Below, in pieces: positions 8,631 to 18,346 of a stretch of 64,000 nucleotides of DNA. The position numbers and the translations under genes were made by a program. Positions within the stretch are counted from its first letter, which is position 1, and every line of letters starts with the position of its first letter. The notes beneath the pieces were generated by a model. The model saw nothing but the letters and a program-made list of their open reading frames with translations, did no database searches and was not told the DNA's origin. Origin of the DNA: Marinilongibacter aquaticus (GTDB lineage Bacteria > Bacteroidota > Bacteroidia > Cytophagales > Spirosomataceae); contig NZ_CP083757.1 in the NCBI RefSeq assembly GCF_020149935.1, positions 2,195,501 to 2,259,500 on the forward strand. The letters are read 5' to 3'.

Positions 8631-9863
8631 ATGATCAAAAAAACATACTCAAGCTTCGCACTGCATTGCCTTTCATTTGCCTTATTTTTCTTCGCTTTGG
8701 GCTGCAACTCCAAAGGACAGACAGAAGTAGACACAAACAAAGTAACCTGGCAAGCCGACTTCCACGAAGCTCAGGCCAAGGCCAAAGCCGAAAGCAAGTT
8801 GTTTTTCGTCGAATGCTTTTCACCCACTTGCTCGCATTGCCAAGCAGTAGAGCCTTTCTTCAGCAAGGAAGAAGTGGCCAAAATGTACAACAGCAATTTT
8901 GTCAATTACAAATTGGATGTCACCAATGCCGACCAAGTGAAGTTCATCAACGAAAGGGGCATATGGCTACCCAGCTTTCCCATGTTTCTCTTCTTCGATG
9001 GCGAAGGCAAATTGGTGCACCAAACTGGTGCAGAACCGAACCTTACATCCATTCTCGGGAATGCTGAAACAGCTCTAGACCCCGAAAAACGAGCATCAAG
9101 TTTTCCCAAAAGATTTGCCGACGGCGAAAGCTCCTTGAATTTCCTCTCGGACCTAGCGAATTACGGACGTGTCACCAAAGACACCTTGATGACCTTGAAA
9201 GCAGCAGAAAGACTCTTCGAAGTGTATCCGAAAGAAAAAATAGGCTCGGCCGAAAGCTGGTCCTTAACGAAAAAAGCCGTAAACGACATCGACAATGGTT
9301 TTGCCAAATATTGGTTCAACCATATGGAAAAAGCACAAGAATACGAGACAGAAGAAGGACATCCCGCGGGCAGTGCGGCCAATATTTTGGGCGGAATATT
9401 GCAAAATTCAATGTTCAGCAGCCGCGGCCAAAACTACGACGTGGCCAAAATCCACTTGGTTAAAGAATACATGGAAAAAATTGGGGTAGGGCAATACGCC
9501 GACAACAATACATGGGAAATGGAAGCCAAAGCTCTTATTCGTGAAAATCGATTGCCAGAAGCTTTAGCCATTGGACAAAGAACCGTCGACAATTTCAAAA
9601 ACAACCCTGGAGCAATCGTTTACATTACCGGAGTGCTCAGCGATCATTATCCGGGAGTCGGTTTTGTGGGCACAGGGAAAAAGTGGCTGGCACAGGCTTT
9701 CCCTGCCATTAGTCAGAACAACGTAAAGGCCGAATATTATCTCCAAATGGCCAAACTCAATAAAAAGGCTGGCGAAACAAATGACGCCAAAGCAAACGCT
9801 CAGCAAGCTGTAGAGTTGGGCGGTGGAAATCCAAAATTCCAAGCTTTTCTGAATGGCCTTTAA
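8631..9863 (+). CDS. Thioredoxin-fold lipoprotein with long helical C-terminal part
   Basis: The 410-residue product has a lipoprotein-type leader ending FALGC (Cys25), so it is probably anchored in the envelope. A thioredoxin domain follows, with the redox motif FSPTCSHCQAVEPFF near residue 65 and a cis-proline region LPSFPMFLFFDGEGKLVHQ near 115. Residues from about 150 to the end are helical and TPR-like, with NAQQAVELGGGNPKF near the end. Such proteins may act as periplasmic disulfide reductases or isomerases. It meets gldH tail to tail with six bases between. Confidence 0.87.
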   Translation: MIKKTYSSFALHCLSFALFFFALGCNSKGQTEVDTNKVTWQADFHEAQAKAKAESKLFFVECFSPTCSHCQAVEPFFSKEEVAKMYNSNFVNYKLDVTNADQVKFINERGIWLPSFPMFLFFDGEGKLVHQTGAEPNLTSILGNAETALDPEKRASSFPKRFADGESSLNFLSDLANYGRVTKDTLMTLKAAERLFEVYPKEKIGSAESWSLTKKAVNDIDNGFAKYWFNHMEKAQEYETEEGHPAGSAANILGGILQNSMFSSRGQNYDVAKIHLVKEYMEKIGVGQYADNNTWEMEAKALIRENRLPEALAIGQRTVDNFKNNPGAIVYITGVLSDHYPGVGFVGTGKKWLAQAFPAISQNNVKAEYYLQMAKLNKKAGETNDAKANAQQAVELGGGNPKFQAFLNGL

Positions 9864-9869
9864 TAGCAG

Positions 9870-10373
9870 TTATTCTTCTTTCGGTACGGTATTGTCCAAA
9901 ACTTCGATACCTACCGAAAGAAGCCCTACTAAAGGATCTGGACGCATATTTTGCTGAATTTCAAAACTGTATTTTCCAGCAGAAGGAAACCGAACTACTT
10001 TATATTGGCTGGCAGCGAATCGGTGATCAAACAAATCGCCGAGGCCATCGCCCAGCGGTTTTCCCGTCTTTTCGTCGAACAGAATCAACTCTTCCATTCC
10101 CGATTTCATGCTTTTCCCTGTCGAGTCTTTTAGCCAACTTTTCAGGTAAATATTGTAAAAGGGATACTGCTCGGCATTTCGAAGTAAATAGTTGATACGA
10201 TAAGATTTACTGGCATCCAAAATCTCGAATTCAAACCGCTTTACATCGGCAATGGCCCACTCTCCATTTTCGCAGTCCTGCAAATCTTTATATACCGCCG
10301 ATTGCCCACAGCCAAAAACAACAGACGCCAAGGCAAACAAACCAAAGGTCAAATTAAGATATCTGTTGTTCAT
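9870..10373 (-). CDS. gldH: Gliding motility lipoprotein GldH
   Basis: The product has about 167 residues from the ATG at 10373 (MNNRYLNLTFGLF). The lipobox is VVFGC (Cys22). The body contains YRINYLLRNAEQYPFYNIYL and FPSAGKYSFEIQQNMRPDPL, the recognisable GldH core with its C-terminal QNMR-P-L pattern. GldH is needed for gliding and for the type IX secretion apparatus in Bacteroidota. It overlaps the 3' end of ricT by 20 bases, so translation is probably coupled. This ricT-gldH order is common in the phylum. Confidence 0.9.
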   Translation of the reverse strand: MNNRYLNLTFGLFALASVVFGCGQSAVYKDLQDCENGEWAIADVKRFEFEILDASKSYRINYLLRNAEQYPFYNIYLKSWLKDSTGKSMKSGMEELILFDEKTGKPLGDGLGDLFDHRFAASQYKVVRFPSAGKYSFEIQQNMRPDPLVGLLSVGIEVLDNTVPKEE

Positions 10374-11790
10374 CACTTTTCTTCGGTCTGTTTCGGTTGT
10401 TGTTGTTGTTGTTTCTTCTCTTCTTGTTCGGACGACGCCTTTTGGCCGGTTGCTCGGTTGAAGGCCCACTAGATTCTGCTGAAGCATTAGTAGCTGCTGC
10501 GGTATTTGTATTGGCCTTTGCTCTTGTTTGAGATGGGGCCCGTCTTGCCTTTGGCCTTTCTGGTTTGGTCCCGCCTTCTGCCCGTGCTTCGACCTTGGGC
10601 GAAGGATTCGGCTGCTCGCCAGATTCGCCATTTCTCGGCCCACGGCGTTTTTTCTTTTTCTTGGTTTGCCTACGGTTTTTGTTCAGCTTTTTGTCGAGCT
10701 TATCCAATTCCGAATTAATGGATTGCTTGTCGTCGACCACGGCTTCGAGCAAATTGAGGTCTTCCAAACTAACTGGCCTTTTGCCATCTTTGTTCATCTC
10801 CAAAACCAACACAACCTGCTCACAAGTAATGCTATACCAATTGGAATCGTTGGCAAAGCTAAACCACATCATTCTGCGGAAGATATCGGTTTTCTGCAAA
10901 AAGGCTTCGCCTTTCTCTGTCAAAAGAGGCTTATTCACCTTGGGAATATCCCGAAGGGCGTCGACATAGGTTTCGAGTTCGTAATTCAAACAGCATTTCA
11001 ACCTGCCGCATTGTCCCGATAATTTTGCAGGGTTCAAAGAGAGATTCTGATAACGAGCCGCGGCAGTCGGAATGGATTTAAAATTGGTGAGCCAAGTAGA
11101 ACAACACAGTTCTCGCCCGCACGAGCCAATTCCGCCCAATCTGGCGGCTTCCTGTCGCAGGCTAATCTGCCGCATTTCTACACGGATGCGAAACTCTCCG
11201 GCCAATATTTTGATCAATTCGCGGAAATCCACGCGATCGTCGGCCGAATAGTAAAAGGTGGCCTTCGAATTGTCGGATTGGTATTCCACATCCGAAAGCT
11301 TCATGTTCAGGTCCATCTCTTTCACCAATTCACGCACACGATACATTGTGGGCAAATCGCGGTTCACAGCCTGCTGGTGCTTTTCCAAATCACGTTCGGT
11401 GGCCACCCTTAAAATACGGGTCACCTCCTCATCTTCTTTGATGTTCTTTTTCAGCATCTGCAAGCGAACAAGCTCGCCTTGCAAAGAGACGGTACCGATA
11501 TGGTATCCGCTTTGCATTTCGCAGGCCACAAAATCACCTGTGTTCAGGTTCAGATTTTGCGTATTCTTGAAATAGCCTTTTCGGCCCCCTTTGAACTTCA
11601 CCTCGACAATATGAAACCGCATTGAAGCAGGCACATCCATATCGGACAGCCAGTCGAAGGTATTTAATTTGGTGCAACCTGTGGCACATCCGCCACTTCC
11701 ACAACCACTTGTTTTATAGTTCGTTTTGCCCTCTGAAGGTAGTGCTTTCACGTTCCCACAGCCCCCAGTGGCACATTGTCCACACGCCAT
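10354..11790 (-). CDS. ricT: RicT/PSP1-domain regulatory iron-sulfur protein
   Basis: This 478-residue protein has a Cys-rich N-terminus (CGQCATGGCG, then CGSGGCATGC), a central PSP1 core with GGIGSCGRELCCSTWL near residue 220, and GQCGRLKCCLNYE near 262. The paired cysteines match RicT-type proteins that bind a 4Fe-4S cluster with partners and act in RNA maturation in Firmicutes. The last 110 residues are basic low-complexity sequence with a run of seven or so asparagines, suggesting a disordered RNA-binding tail. Its end overlaps the gldH start. The molecular role in Bacteroidota is not established. Confidence 0.9.
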   Translation of the reverse strand: MACGQCATGGCGNVKALPSEGKTNYKTSGCGSGGCATGCTKLNTFDWLSDMDVPASMRFHIVEVKFKGGRKGYFKNTQNLNLNTGDFVACEMQSGYHIGTVSLQGELVRLQMLKKNIKEDEEVTRILRVATERDLEKHQQAVNRDLPTMYRVRELVKEMDLNMKLSDVEYQSDNSKATFYYSADDRVDFRELIKILAGEFRIRVEMRQISLRQEAARLGGIGSCGRELCCSTWLTNFKSIPTAAARYQNLSLNPAKLSGQCGRLKCCLNYELETYVDALRDIPKVNKPLLTEKGEAFLQKTDIFRRMMWFSFANDSNWYSITCEQVVLVLEMNKDGKRPVSLEDLNLLEAVVDDKQSINSELDKLDKKLNKNRRQTKKKKKRRGPRNGESGEQPNPSPKVEARAEGGTKPERPKARRAPSQTRAKANTNTAAATNASAESSGPSTEQPAKRRRPNKKRRNNNNNNRNRPKKSDEQQIS

Positions 11791-11924
11791 ATATTTTATA
11801 TCAATCCACCCAAAAGGGCTTCGTTATTAATCAATCCGACCAATCGCCACACATCTTTCTTGCTTCTTGTCGGATACTACATACAATGCCGAACAAAATT
11901 CGGCAGCACTCTTTTCAAAGTTAA

Positions 11925-13217
11925 TCATTTTTGGATCAAAGCCAGTAAGTCTTGACCAATATCCTTACGATAGTACTTATCGTTGAACTTCACTTCCGAA
12001 GCTAAAGCTTGTGATTTCTCCACCGCAAGCTCCAAAGTGTCGGCCATTCCAGTCAGGGCCATTACCCGGCCACCGTTGGTCAGCACCTTGCCTTCTTTCA
12101 AAACCGTGCCCGCATGAAACATAAAACGCCCTTCCATTTCTTCCGGAAATGCCATCTCATCGCCTTTCTTGTAGGCTTCGGGGTAGCCTCCGGCTACAAC
12201 CACCGAAGTCACGGCTGTTTTGGGGTTAATCTCCAAGCTTTCCTGATTCAACTGGCCTTTGGTTGCCGCTTCAAACAAATCAAGCACGTCCGATTCTATT
12301 CTCGGAAAAACAACTTCCGTCTCCGGATCCCCCATACGTACATTGTACTCGATCACGTAGGGTTCGCCATCCATATTCATCAAACCGATAAAAATGAAGC
12401 CCTTGTAATCAATCCCTTCACTTTGCAAGCCCGCCATAGTGGGTTTTACCACTTGCTCATCTACCTTCTGCATGAAAGCAGCATCGGCAAAAGGCACTGG
12501 AGAAACGGCTCCCATTCCTCCGGTATTCAATCCGGTATCGCCTTCCCCAATACGTTTATAATCCTTGGCCTCGGGCAAAATGACATAGTTTTTGCCGTCG
12601 CTCAAGACAAAAACAGACAATTCGATGCCGCTTAAAAATTGCTCGACCAAGACCTTGGCACTGGCCTCGCCAAATTTGGCATCCAAAAGCATGGCTTTCA
12701 ATTGCTCTTTGGCTTCTTCTCGGCTTTCGGTAATGATTACCCCTTTACCCGCCGCCAAACCATCGGCTTTGAGTACGTAAGGCCCCTCTTGTGTATCGAG
12801 ATACGCCAAGCCTTCTAAGGCCGTTTCTTTTGTAAATGTTTTCGAAAAAGCCGTAGGCACATTGTGCTTTTGCATGAAAGCCTTCGAAAAGTCTTTACTG
12901 CCTTCAAGTTTTGCTCCTTCAGAGTCTGGCCCGAGAATCAAAACCGATTGCAAATCGGCATCGCTTTTGAAAAAATCTACAATACCCTCTACCAACGGAG
13001 CCTCAGGGCCTACCACCACCAAATCTATTTTTTCGGAAAGAACAAGTTGCTTTATCCCTTGAAAGTCGGTCACACCCACTTCCACATTCTGGGCAAATGA
13101 TGCAGTACCGGCATTACCAGGAGCCACAAACAATTTGTCACAACGCTCTGATTGAGCCAGTTTCCAAGAAATTGCATGCTCTCTACCGCCCGAACCAATC
13201 ACCAATATATTCATCAT
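11925..13217 (-). CDS. purD: Phosphoribosylamine-glycine ligase
   Basis: PurD catalyses the second step of purine synthesis, joining glycine to phosphoribosylamine with ATP. The protein of about 430 residues starts MMNILVIGSGGREHAISWKL, the family hallmark. It then has an ATP-grasp domain with YVLKADGLAAGKGVII near residue 150 and GLNTGGMGAVSPVPF near 230, and ends with the expected C-terminal domain. Two ATGs (13217 and 13214) are possible. It is a stand-alone gene, leftward, separated from ricT by about 130 bases. Confidence 0.96.
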   Translation of the reverse strand: MMNILVIGSGGREHAISWKLAQSERCDKLFVAPGNAGTASFAQNVEVGVTDFQGIKQLVLSEKIDLVVVGPEAPLVEGIVDFFKSDADLQSVLILGPDSEGAKLEGSKDFSKAFMQKHNVPTAFSKTFTKETALEGLAYLDTQEGPYVLKADGLAAGKGVIITESREEAKEQLKAMLLDAKFGEASAKVLVEQFLSGIELSVFVLSDGKNYVILPEAKDYKRIGEGDTGLNTGGMGAVSPVPFADAAFMQKVDEQVVKPTMAGLQSEGIDYKGFIFIGLMNMDGEPYVIEYNVRMGDPETEVVFPRIESDVLDLFEAATKGQLNQESLEINPKTAVTSVVVAGGYPEAYKKGDEMAFPEEMEGRFMFHAGTVLKEGKVLTNGGRVMALTGMADTLELAVEKSQALASEVKFNDKYYRKDIGQDLLALIQK

Positions 13218-13392
13218 CAAAATATTTCTTATTATTAAAATACGGCAAAGATCGGGAAAGAAGCATTGATTTAGAAATCTACTTTCATTTTTATCGATAC
13301 TTTATTCAACGGCTCGATTTTTTAGTACCGAGAGCACCCCTTTTATTTGATTCATTCGTCGAACTGTTTTATTTTGTTAAAAAAAGGAAATC

Positions 13393-14748
13393 ATGCAGGA
13401 GGCCTGTGCAATTTTTGATATTCTACCGCACCAAATAAAACTCGTAGTGTACAGCACAAACTACGCTGTGCTTTACAATGACATTCTGGCCACCTCTACA
13501 ATTGACGACGACGACGGAATGCCCACTGTCGACTTGCTTGAAATCACAAAATGGGTGAAAGAGCATGTACTCACGCTGAAACAAAATGCGGATTTCAAAC
13601 TAAAGGCCGTAAATTTTGTCTGTTACGGAGCCACATTGGTTCACTTGAACGCTCAAGGTGCCCCCGTTCTACCGCTATACGATTTCAAACGTTCTTTCGG
13701 ATACAAAAACAGAAAGGCCTTTCTCGAGAGCTACGGCGGTGAAGAAAAGCTAAAAACGAGTTTGCAAATACCCGAAATCGGCTTTGAGGACATGGCTCTT
13801 CAGCTTTACTGGGTGAAAAAGCAGAAACCCGAACAGTACAAACTCATCAAATACAGCGTTTCGCTTCCGCAATATTTACAAAGTATTTTCACCCAATCGT
13901 ATAATGCCGAATACACCTCGATTGGCTGCCACTCGGGTGCATGGGATTTCAACAGCCATGATTACGCCGAATGGTTAAAAAAGGAAAACCTCCACAGCAT
14001 TTTACTGCCATTGAAAAAAGCCAGCGAGGGGCAATGGGCCGACGGCGTATTCTTCGGCCACGGTGTATTCAACAAAATAGCAGATTTAGAAAGCATCAAA
14101 CAGGCTACATCGGGACAGTTCGTACTCTTGAATACGGGCCTGTGGACAGTTTGCATCAATCCATTCAACCACGCTACCGAAGACCTGCACGGTTTGAAAC
14201 AAAACAGCTTCAGTATTCTCGATGGCGATGGACAAGCCATCCGTATGGCCCGACTTTTCAGTGGAGATGCCCACAACAGACAAATCAACTACCTGTCCAG
14301 TCATTTCAATATTTCGGAGGATTTCCACCATAACATTCGATTCGATTCGAAAATCATACGCCGATTGAGGCAAGAGGTACATCAAGTTAGGCCAGAATCC
14401 ACCGAATTGGGCAGTATGATGGATTGTCCTTTTATGGAAAGAAACATCAATACTTTCACCTGCATTGAAGATGCGTATCACCAATTTTTTATGGATTTGA
14501 TCGCCCAACAAATCGCCTCGATAAAATTGACTTTCGACCATCAGGCAAACCGTAAGATATTCGTGGACGGCGATTTGGCAAAAAGCGAGATTTTCATGTC
14601 GCTACTCGCCGAAGCCATGCACGATAAGGCCGTGTACAAAATTGGGAACGAACACAACGCTTCCATTGGGGCTGCCCTTCTGATTGCCAAGCACTGGGCT
14701 GGGGGAAAAGTATCTTCCGAAACCCTAAGAATTGAATTGCAAGAATAA
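13393..14748 (+). CDS. FGGY-type carbohydrate kinase homologue with degenerate nucleotide motifs
   Basis: This 451-residue protein follows the FGGY sugar-kinase fold along its length: LNAQGAPVLPLYDFKRS near residue 75, FVLLNTGLWTVCINPFN near 245, and a C-terminal IFVDGDLAKSEIFMSLLAEA near 393. However, the N-terminal phosphate loop, usually DIGKTN or DxGT, reads FDILPHQIKL, and the adenosine motif, usually DGGxxxN, reads DGDLAKS. It may be a catalytically inactive or altered kinase. It is transcribed alone between purD and an NTF2-like gene. The sugar cannot be named. Confidence 0.75.
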   Translation: MQEACAIFDILPHQIKLVVYSTNYAVLYNDILATSTIDDDDGMPTVDLLEITKWVKEHVLTLKQNADFKLKAVNFVCYGATLVHLNAQGAPVLPLYDFKRSFGYKNRKAFLESYGGEEKLKTSLQIPEIGFEDMALQLYWVKKQKPEQYKLIKYSVSLPQYLQSIFTQSYNAEYTSIGCHSGAWDFNSHDYAEWLKKENLHSILLPLKKASEGQWADGVFFGHGVFNKIADLESIKQATSGQFVLLNTGLWTVCINPFNHATEDLHGLKQNSFSILDGDGQAIRMARLFSGDAHNRQINYLSSHFNISEDFHHNIRFDSKIIRRLRQEVHQVRPESTELGSMMDCPFMERNINTFTCIEDAYHQFFMDLIAQQIASIKLTFDHQANRKIFVDGDLAKSEIFMSLLAEAMHDKAVYKIGNEHNASIGAALLIAKHWAGGKVSSETLRIELQE

Positions 14749-14781
14749 AAAAATGGCATACCCAAAACACGGATATGCCAT
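14746..14781 (-). terminator. Intrinsic terminator after the NTF2-like gene
   Basis: Arms ATGGCATA (14753-14760) and TATGCCAT (14774-14781) form the stem. On the minus strand seven Ts follow (14752-14746), 26 bases after the stop of the leftward gene. The T run overlaps the last bases of the convergent kinase gene. Confidence 0.78.
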
Positions 14782-14806
14782 CAAAACAAATCGAGCTGCT
14801 GGTGTT

Positions 14807-15373
14807 TTACTGCTCTTGCATTTCGCCAAAAGGCACCTTGTTCACGTAATCCCAAAAAGCCGACACATTGACAATTTTCCAATGATCGCCTTTTGGTTTC
14901 TCCATCAAGCGTACCTCTTTCGAATGCAAAAAGTACTCTTGATTTCTTGAGCTGTTGTACTGATCCCAAGTCAAATGAGCGGCATCTTTACCATAAAATT
15001 TTACTTTTATGTTTTTTCTGATCACCACCGGGTGACTGCTGCCTGCCTCTTCTTCTTCCAATGGATTTTCTTTAATGTACTTGCCCAAGTTCTTTTCGAT
15101 CGCATCCCAACCCACGCTGGCATCGAAAGTTCCATCGGCATTGCTCCACGCCTGATAGGAATAATCGGTATGAGTAAACTGTTCTGCCCAGCAATCGTAA
15201 TTTCTCGAGAAGAAACAATCCGTTTCCTCTTCAATCACCTTCATAATTGCAGCTCTTTCCTTTTCTTCGTCGAAGTTGAGTTCAGAAGAACTACCGTTTG
15301 CATCTTGACATGCGGGCAGAATATACCCTCCTGCGAAGAGTGCCAAGCACCATAATATTCGTTGATAGACCAT
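14807..15373 (-). CDS. NTF2/SnoaL-like lipoprotein
   Basis: This 188-residue protein has a leader ending YILPAC (Cys22), a lipoprotein-type site. The body begins with DEEKERAAIMKVIEEETDCF, followed by a Trp-rich segment DCWAEQFTHTDYSYQAW, and ends with GDHWKIVNVSAFWDYVNKV. This is the cone-shaped NTF2-like fold (SnoaL/ketosteroid isomerase superfamily) used as a binding or stress protein in many Bacteroidota. No catalytic role can be assigned. A terminator lies directly downstream. Confidence 0.75.
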   Translation of the reverse strand: MVYQRILWCLALFAGGYILPACQDANGSSSELNFDEEKERAAIMKVIEEETDCFFSRNYDCWAEQFTHTDYSYQAWSNADGTFDASVGWDAIEKNLGKYIKENPLEEEEAGSSHPVVIRKNIKVKFYGKDAAHLTWDQYNSSRNQEYFLHSKEVRLMEKPKGDHWKIVNVSAFWDYVNKVPFGEMQEQ

Positions 15374-15518
15374 AGCTTTATTTTTTTAAATGAGACGAAA
15401 ATATAACTTTGTAGGCTTGTCGAGAATGGAGTTGGATTTCACAATTAAAATACAAAAGGATTTGTTCGATTCCAAGATTTCGAATTGAAAAAACACAATT
15501 TCAACTATAATAAATCAT

Positions 15519-16586
15519 ATGTCTTTGGATCGAGAACTTGAGTTGGCCATCCGATTTTTCCTGCCCGACGAAGAAATAATAGAAGCAAGGCCTTTTGGCG
15601 AGGGTCTAATCAATCACACCTACCTGATTAAGGGTCAAACGAATTACCTTTTACAGGAAATCAACTCCCAAGTTTTCAAAACGCCAGAAAACATCGATCA
15701 AAATATTTGTGCGGTGGGCGATTACCTGGCCAGAACCAATCCAGATTATACCTTTATCAATCCGATAAAAAATCCGGAAGGGCAAACATTGGCCAAACTG
15801 AACAACCGCTATTGGCGAATGAGCCCCTTTTTGGAAAACACGTATAGTCCCAACGTGCTGAAAAGTAGTCCCGAAGCTTTCCAAGCTGCCAAAGCTTTTG
15901 GTGCCTTAACCAAGAACCTGAATGGACTCGACATTTCTGCACTGAGCGAAACCATTCCCGATTTCCACAATCTCAACTTCCGTGTCGAACAATTCAAATC
16001 GGCCTTGGCGAACGGAAACAAAGACAGAATTGAACAAGCCGCCGAACTTATTGAGGCCTTCGAGGCTCAACTGTCTATCGATCAGACTTTTAGCCAAATT
16101 GTAACAGACAAATTGTTGCCCAAGCGTATTCAGCACCACGATACGAAAATAAACAATGTGCTTTTCGACAAAAGCAGCAAAACGGCCAAAGCGGTATGCG
16201 ATTTGGATACGCTTATGCCGGGCTATTTCATCTCCGATCTTGGCGATATGATTCGCACTTATACCTCTGCTGAAGGGGAAGAAAGTACAGAATGGGCGGG
16301 GGTAAATGTGCGAGTAGATTTTTACAAAGCCTTAATGGAAGGTTATCTCTCCGAAACTTCGAATATTCTTACGCAAGCCGAAAAAAGCTTGCTTTTCTAT
16401 GCCGGCGAGTTCATGATTTTCATGCAAGGCATTCGATTTTTGAGCGATTTCATAGAGGACGATAAATATTACCAAACCAAGTACGCGACGCACAATTTCA
16501 ATAGAGCGAAAAATCAACTGATACTGTTGGAAGATTTGCAAAGCAAAAAAGAGCAATTGCTTGAAATAATAGAAGGCCTCATTTAA
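15519..16586 (+). CDS. APH-fold small-molecule kinase (N-acetylhexosamine kinase-like)
   Basis: This 355-residue protein has the aminoglycoside-phosphotransferase fold. The N-lobe carries FGEGLINHTYLIKG near residue 27 and YLLQEINSQVFKTPENI. The catalytic loop reads RIQHHDTKINNVLFD near 206, followed by the metal-binding AVCDLDTLMPGYFISDLGD near 227. The family in Bacteroidota includes enzymes like NahK, which phosphorylate N-acetylhexosamines, so a sugar substrate is plausible but not shown. It overlaps the convergent glycerate kinase gene by eight bases. Confidence 0.85.
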   Translation: MSLDRELELAIRFFLPDEEIIEARPFGEGLINHTYLIKGQTNYLLQEINSQVFKTPENIDQNICAVGDYLARTNPDYTFINPIKNPEGQTLAKLNNRYWRMSPFLENTYSPNVLKSSPEAFQAAKAFGALTKNLNGLDISALSETIPDFHNLNFRVEQFKSALANGNKDRIEQAAELIEAFEAQLSIDQTFSQIVTDKLLPKRIQHHDTKINNVLFDKSSKTAKAVCDLDTLMPGYFISDLGDMIRTYTSAEGEESTEWAGVNVRVDFYKALMEGYLSETSNILTQAEKSLLFYAGEFMIFMQGIRFLSDFIEDDKYYQTKYATHNFNRAKNQLILLEDLQSKKEQLLEIIEGLI

Positions 16587-17688
16587 GGCCTTCTCCAATT
16601 TCTTCGCCGATAGCCAACAATACCTCGGCGGCTTCGTTCATCGCTCGCTCCACCGAACCCGCTTTCTCCAAAAGCGTAAAAAGCTTTTCAATACCCATTT
16701 CTTGAATTTCGCTTTCTTGCAAAGCACTTTGGCCGCTAACAGCCCAAAGCCGCTTTCCCTTTTCCTGAACCAATTGCGAAACACCTTGCACAACTTTTCC
16801 AGAAAAGGTTTGCTGATCCAGCATTCCTTCACCCGAAATCACAAGATCTGCCTTTTCCACCTTTTCTGCCAAACCGGTCAATTCAATAATGGTCTGAATA
16901 CCGGGTAAAATCTGGGCTCCGAAAAAAGCCTTGCATCCAGCGGGTGTTCCTCCAGCAGCACCGCCGCCTTCAAGCTCATCGACCGAAACGCCCAAATCCC
17001 TTTTTATTACCGCGGCAAAATTCCTTAAACCACGGTCGAGCCTTTCGATCATCTCTTCATCCGCACCTTTCTGTCGTGCATATACATACGCGGCTCCGTT
17101 TGGCCCGTAGAGCGGATTTTTCACATCGCTCACTACATACAAGCGAAAATCCAAGGGGCTTTCAGGTCTTTGTATACTCTCCAGATGCTGTAAACTTTCG
17201 CCAATAGTCAACAACTCCTGCCCGCTTTTGTCGAAAAACTTATAGCCCAGAGCCTGAGCAATGCCCATTGCACCGTCGTTTGTGGCCGTGCCTCCCACAA
17301 AAAGGTACACCTCTTTGCAGCCATTCTTCACCGCGTGCTTGATCAGCTGCCCGGTACCGTAGGATGTAGCAAATTCGGGATTTCGCTGCGAAGGCCGCAA
17401 ATGTTGCAAACCAGACGCTTCGGCCATTTCGACAAAGGCCGTATCCCCTTTTCGGAGATACTTGGCCGTAATGCTTTTGAACATCGCATCTTTGGCAAAC
17501 ATTTTCAATTCTTCCGCATCCAAAATCGAGTTCAAAACATCCAAAGAACCTTCTCCTCCATCGGCCATAGGATGTAACTCAATTTTGGCCAATCTGTTCG
17601 CTTGGCTAATGCCTTTGGCCAAATTTTCGGCGACCGAAAGAGCAGAAAGGCTTCCCTTGAAAGAGTCGGGAGCAATGAGAATATGCAT
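16579..17688 (-). CDS. Glycerate kinase
   Basis: The 369-residue product is a clear GlxK/GarK-type glycerate kinase, which phosphorylates D-glycerate to 2-phosphoglycerate. Signatures are ILIAPDSFKGSLSALSVAE at the N-terminus, PMADGGEGSLDVL near residue 41, GTATNDGAMGIAQALGY near 132, GGGAAGGTPAGCKAFFG near 243 and LVISGEGMLDQQTFSGK near 285. It is followed in the upstream direction by a cupin gene 25 bases away on the same strand, so the two may share a transcript. Confidence 0.95.
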   Translation of the reverse strand: MHILIAPDSFKGSLSALSVAENLAKGISQANRLAKIELHPMADGGEGSLDVLNSILDAEELKMFAKDAMFKSITAKYLRKGDTAFVEMAEASGLQHLRPSQRNPEFATSYGTGQLIKHAVKNGCKEVYLFVGGTATNDGAMGIAQALGYKFFDKSGQELLTIGESLQHLESIQRPESPLDFRLYVVSDVKNPLYGPNGAAYVYARQKGADEEMIERLDRGLRNFAAVIKRDLGVSVDELEGGGAAGGTPAGCKAFFGAQILPGIQTIIELTGLAEKVEKADLVISGEGMLDQQTFSGKVVQGVSQLVQEKGKRLWAVSGQSALQESEIQEMGIEKLFTLLEKAGSVERAMNEAAEVLLAIGEEIGEGLK

Positions 17689-17713
17689 AAATATGGATTT
17701 ATTTTAGAACAAT

Positions 17714-18229
17714 TTAACGCCCGAAATCGTCTTGGACACGCACGATATCCGATTCGTCGGAAGGGTTGGTTTTATCGGTATGTTGCCAAATTTCGGCCAC
17801 AATGCCGTATCCTGAAGTACCCACCAATCGGTGTCTTTGTCCGCACTCCAATTCGACTACATCGTCTACTTGTAAGTTTTTCAGACCCGTTTCTTCGTCT
17901 GTGTCTGAAATGACAACACCGGCCACACCGCCAATCAGTTTCCAAATTTCGGCACGTCTGTGATGGTACTGCCAAGACAAACGCTTATTGGGTGCCACAA
18001 TGAGAATTTTAGGGCTCAATTTCTCAAAGCCTTCAAAATTTTTCATGGTCAAGTGAGCAAAAAAACGGGCGATAAAAGCCTCGGCTTGGTTTTCATCAAG
18101 GACAAAAAAACCACCCCAAGGACGGGAATCGTCTTTATTGACAATCGTAAAGTTTTCTTCTTTTAAAAAAATTTCCACGGCTTCGAACACAGTCGATTTG
18201 TCTGCATTCTGATTAAAATCTAGAGACAT
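17714..18229 (-). CDS. Cupin protein like the mannose-6-phosphate isomerase domain
   Basis: This 171-residue protein starts with MSLDFNQNADK and contains RPWGGFFVLDENQAEAFI, then the cupin core ILIVAPNKRLSWQYHHRR and IWKLIGGVAGVVISDT. It ends ESDIVRVQDDFGR, the C-terminal signature of type II phosphomannose isomerase domains. The metal-binding histidines of the cupin are visible in QYHHRRAEIW. It may isomerise a sugar phosphate or bind a sugar nucleotide. It lies between glycerate kinase and a small unknown protein on the same strand. Confidence 0.8.
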   Translation of the reverse strand: MSLDFNQNADKSTVFEAVEIFLKEENFTIVNKDDSRPWGGFFVLDENQAEAFIARFFAHLTMKNFEGFEKLSPKILIVAPNKRLSWQYHHRRAEIWKLIGGVAGVVISDTDEETGLKNLQVDDVVELECGQRHRLVGTSGYGIVAEIWQHTDKTNPSDESDIVRVQDDFGR

Positions 18230-18346
18230 AATTTCTAAGTTTGAGAATAGCTTGAATAATTGAGTTGCAATTTAATCAATTCTACACCCGAATTGTTTTT
18301 TGCCCGGCGAATCCCATTTGATTTTCAAGAAAGTCCGTTTTAAATC

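Noticed and set aside
9924-9937. CCCTA-CTAA-AGGAT, similar to the island palindrome
   Set aside because: The right arm does not match and it lies inside gldH, with no promoter beyond it.
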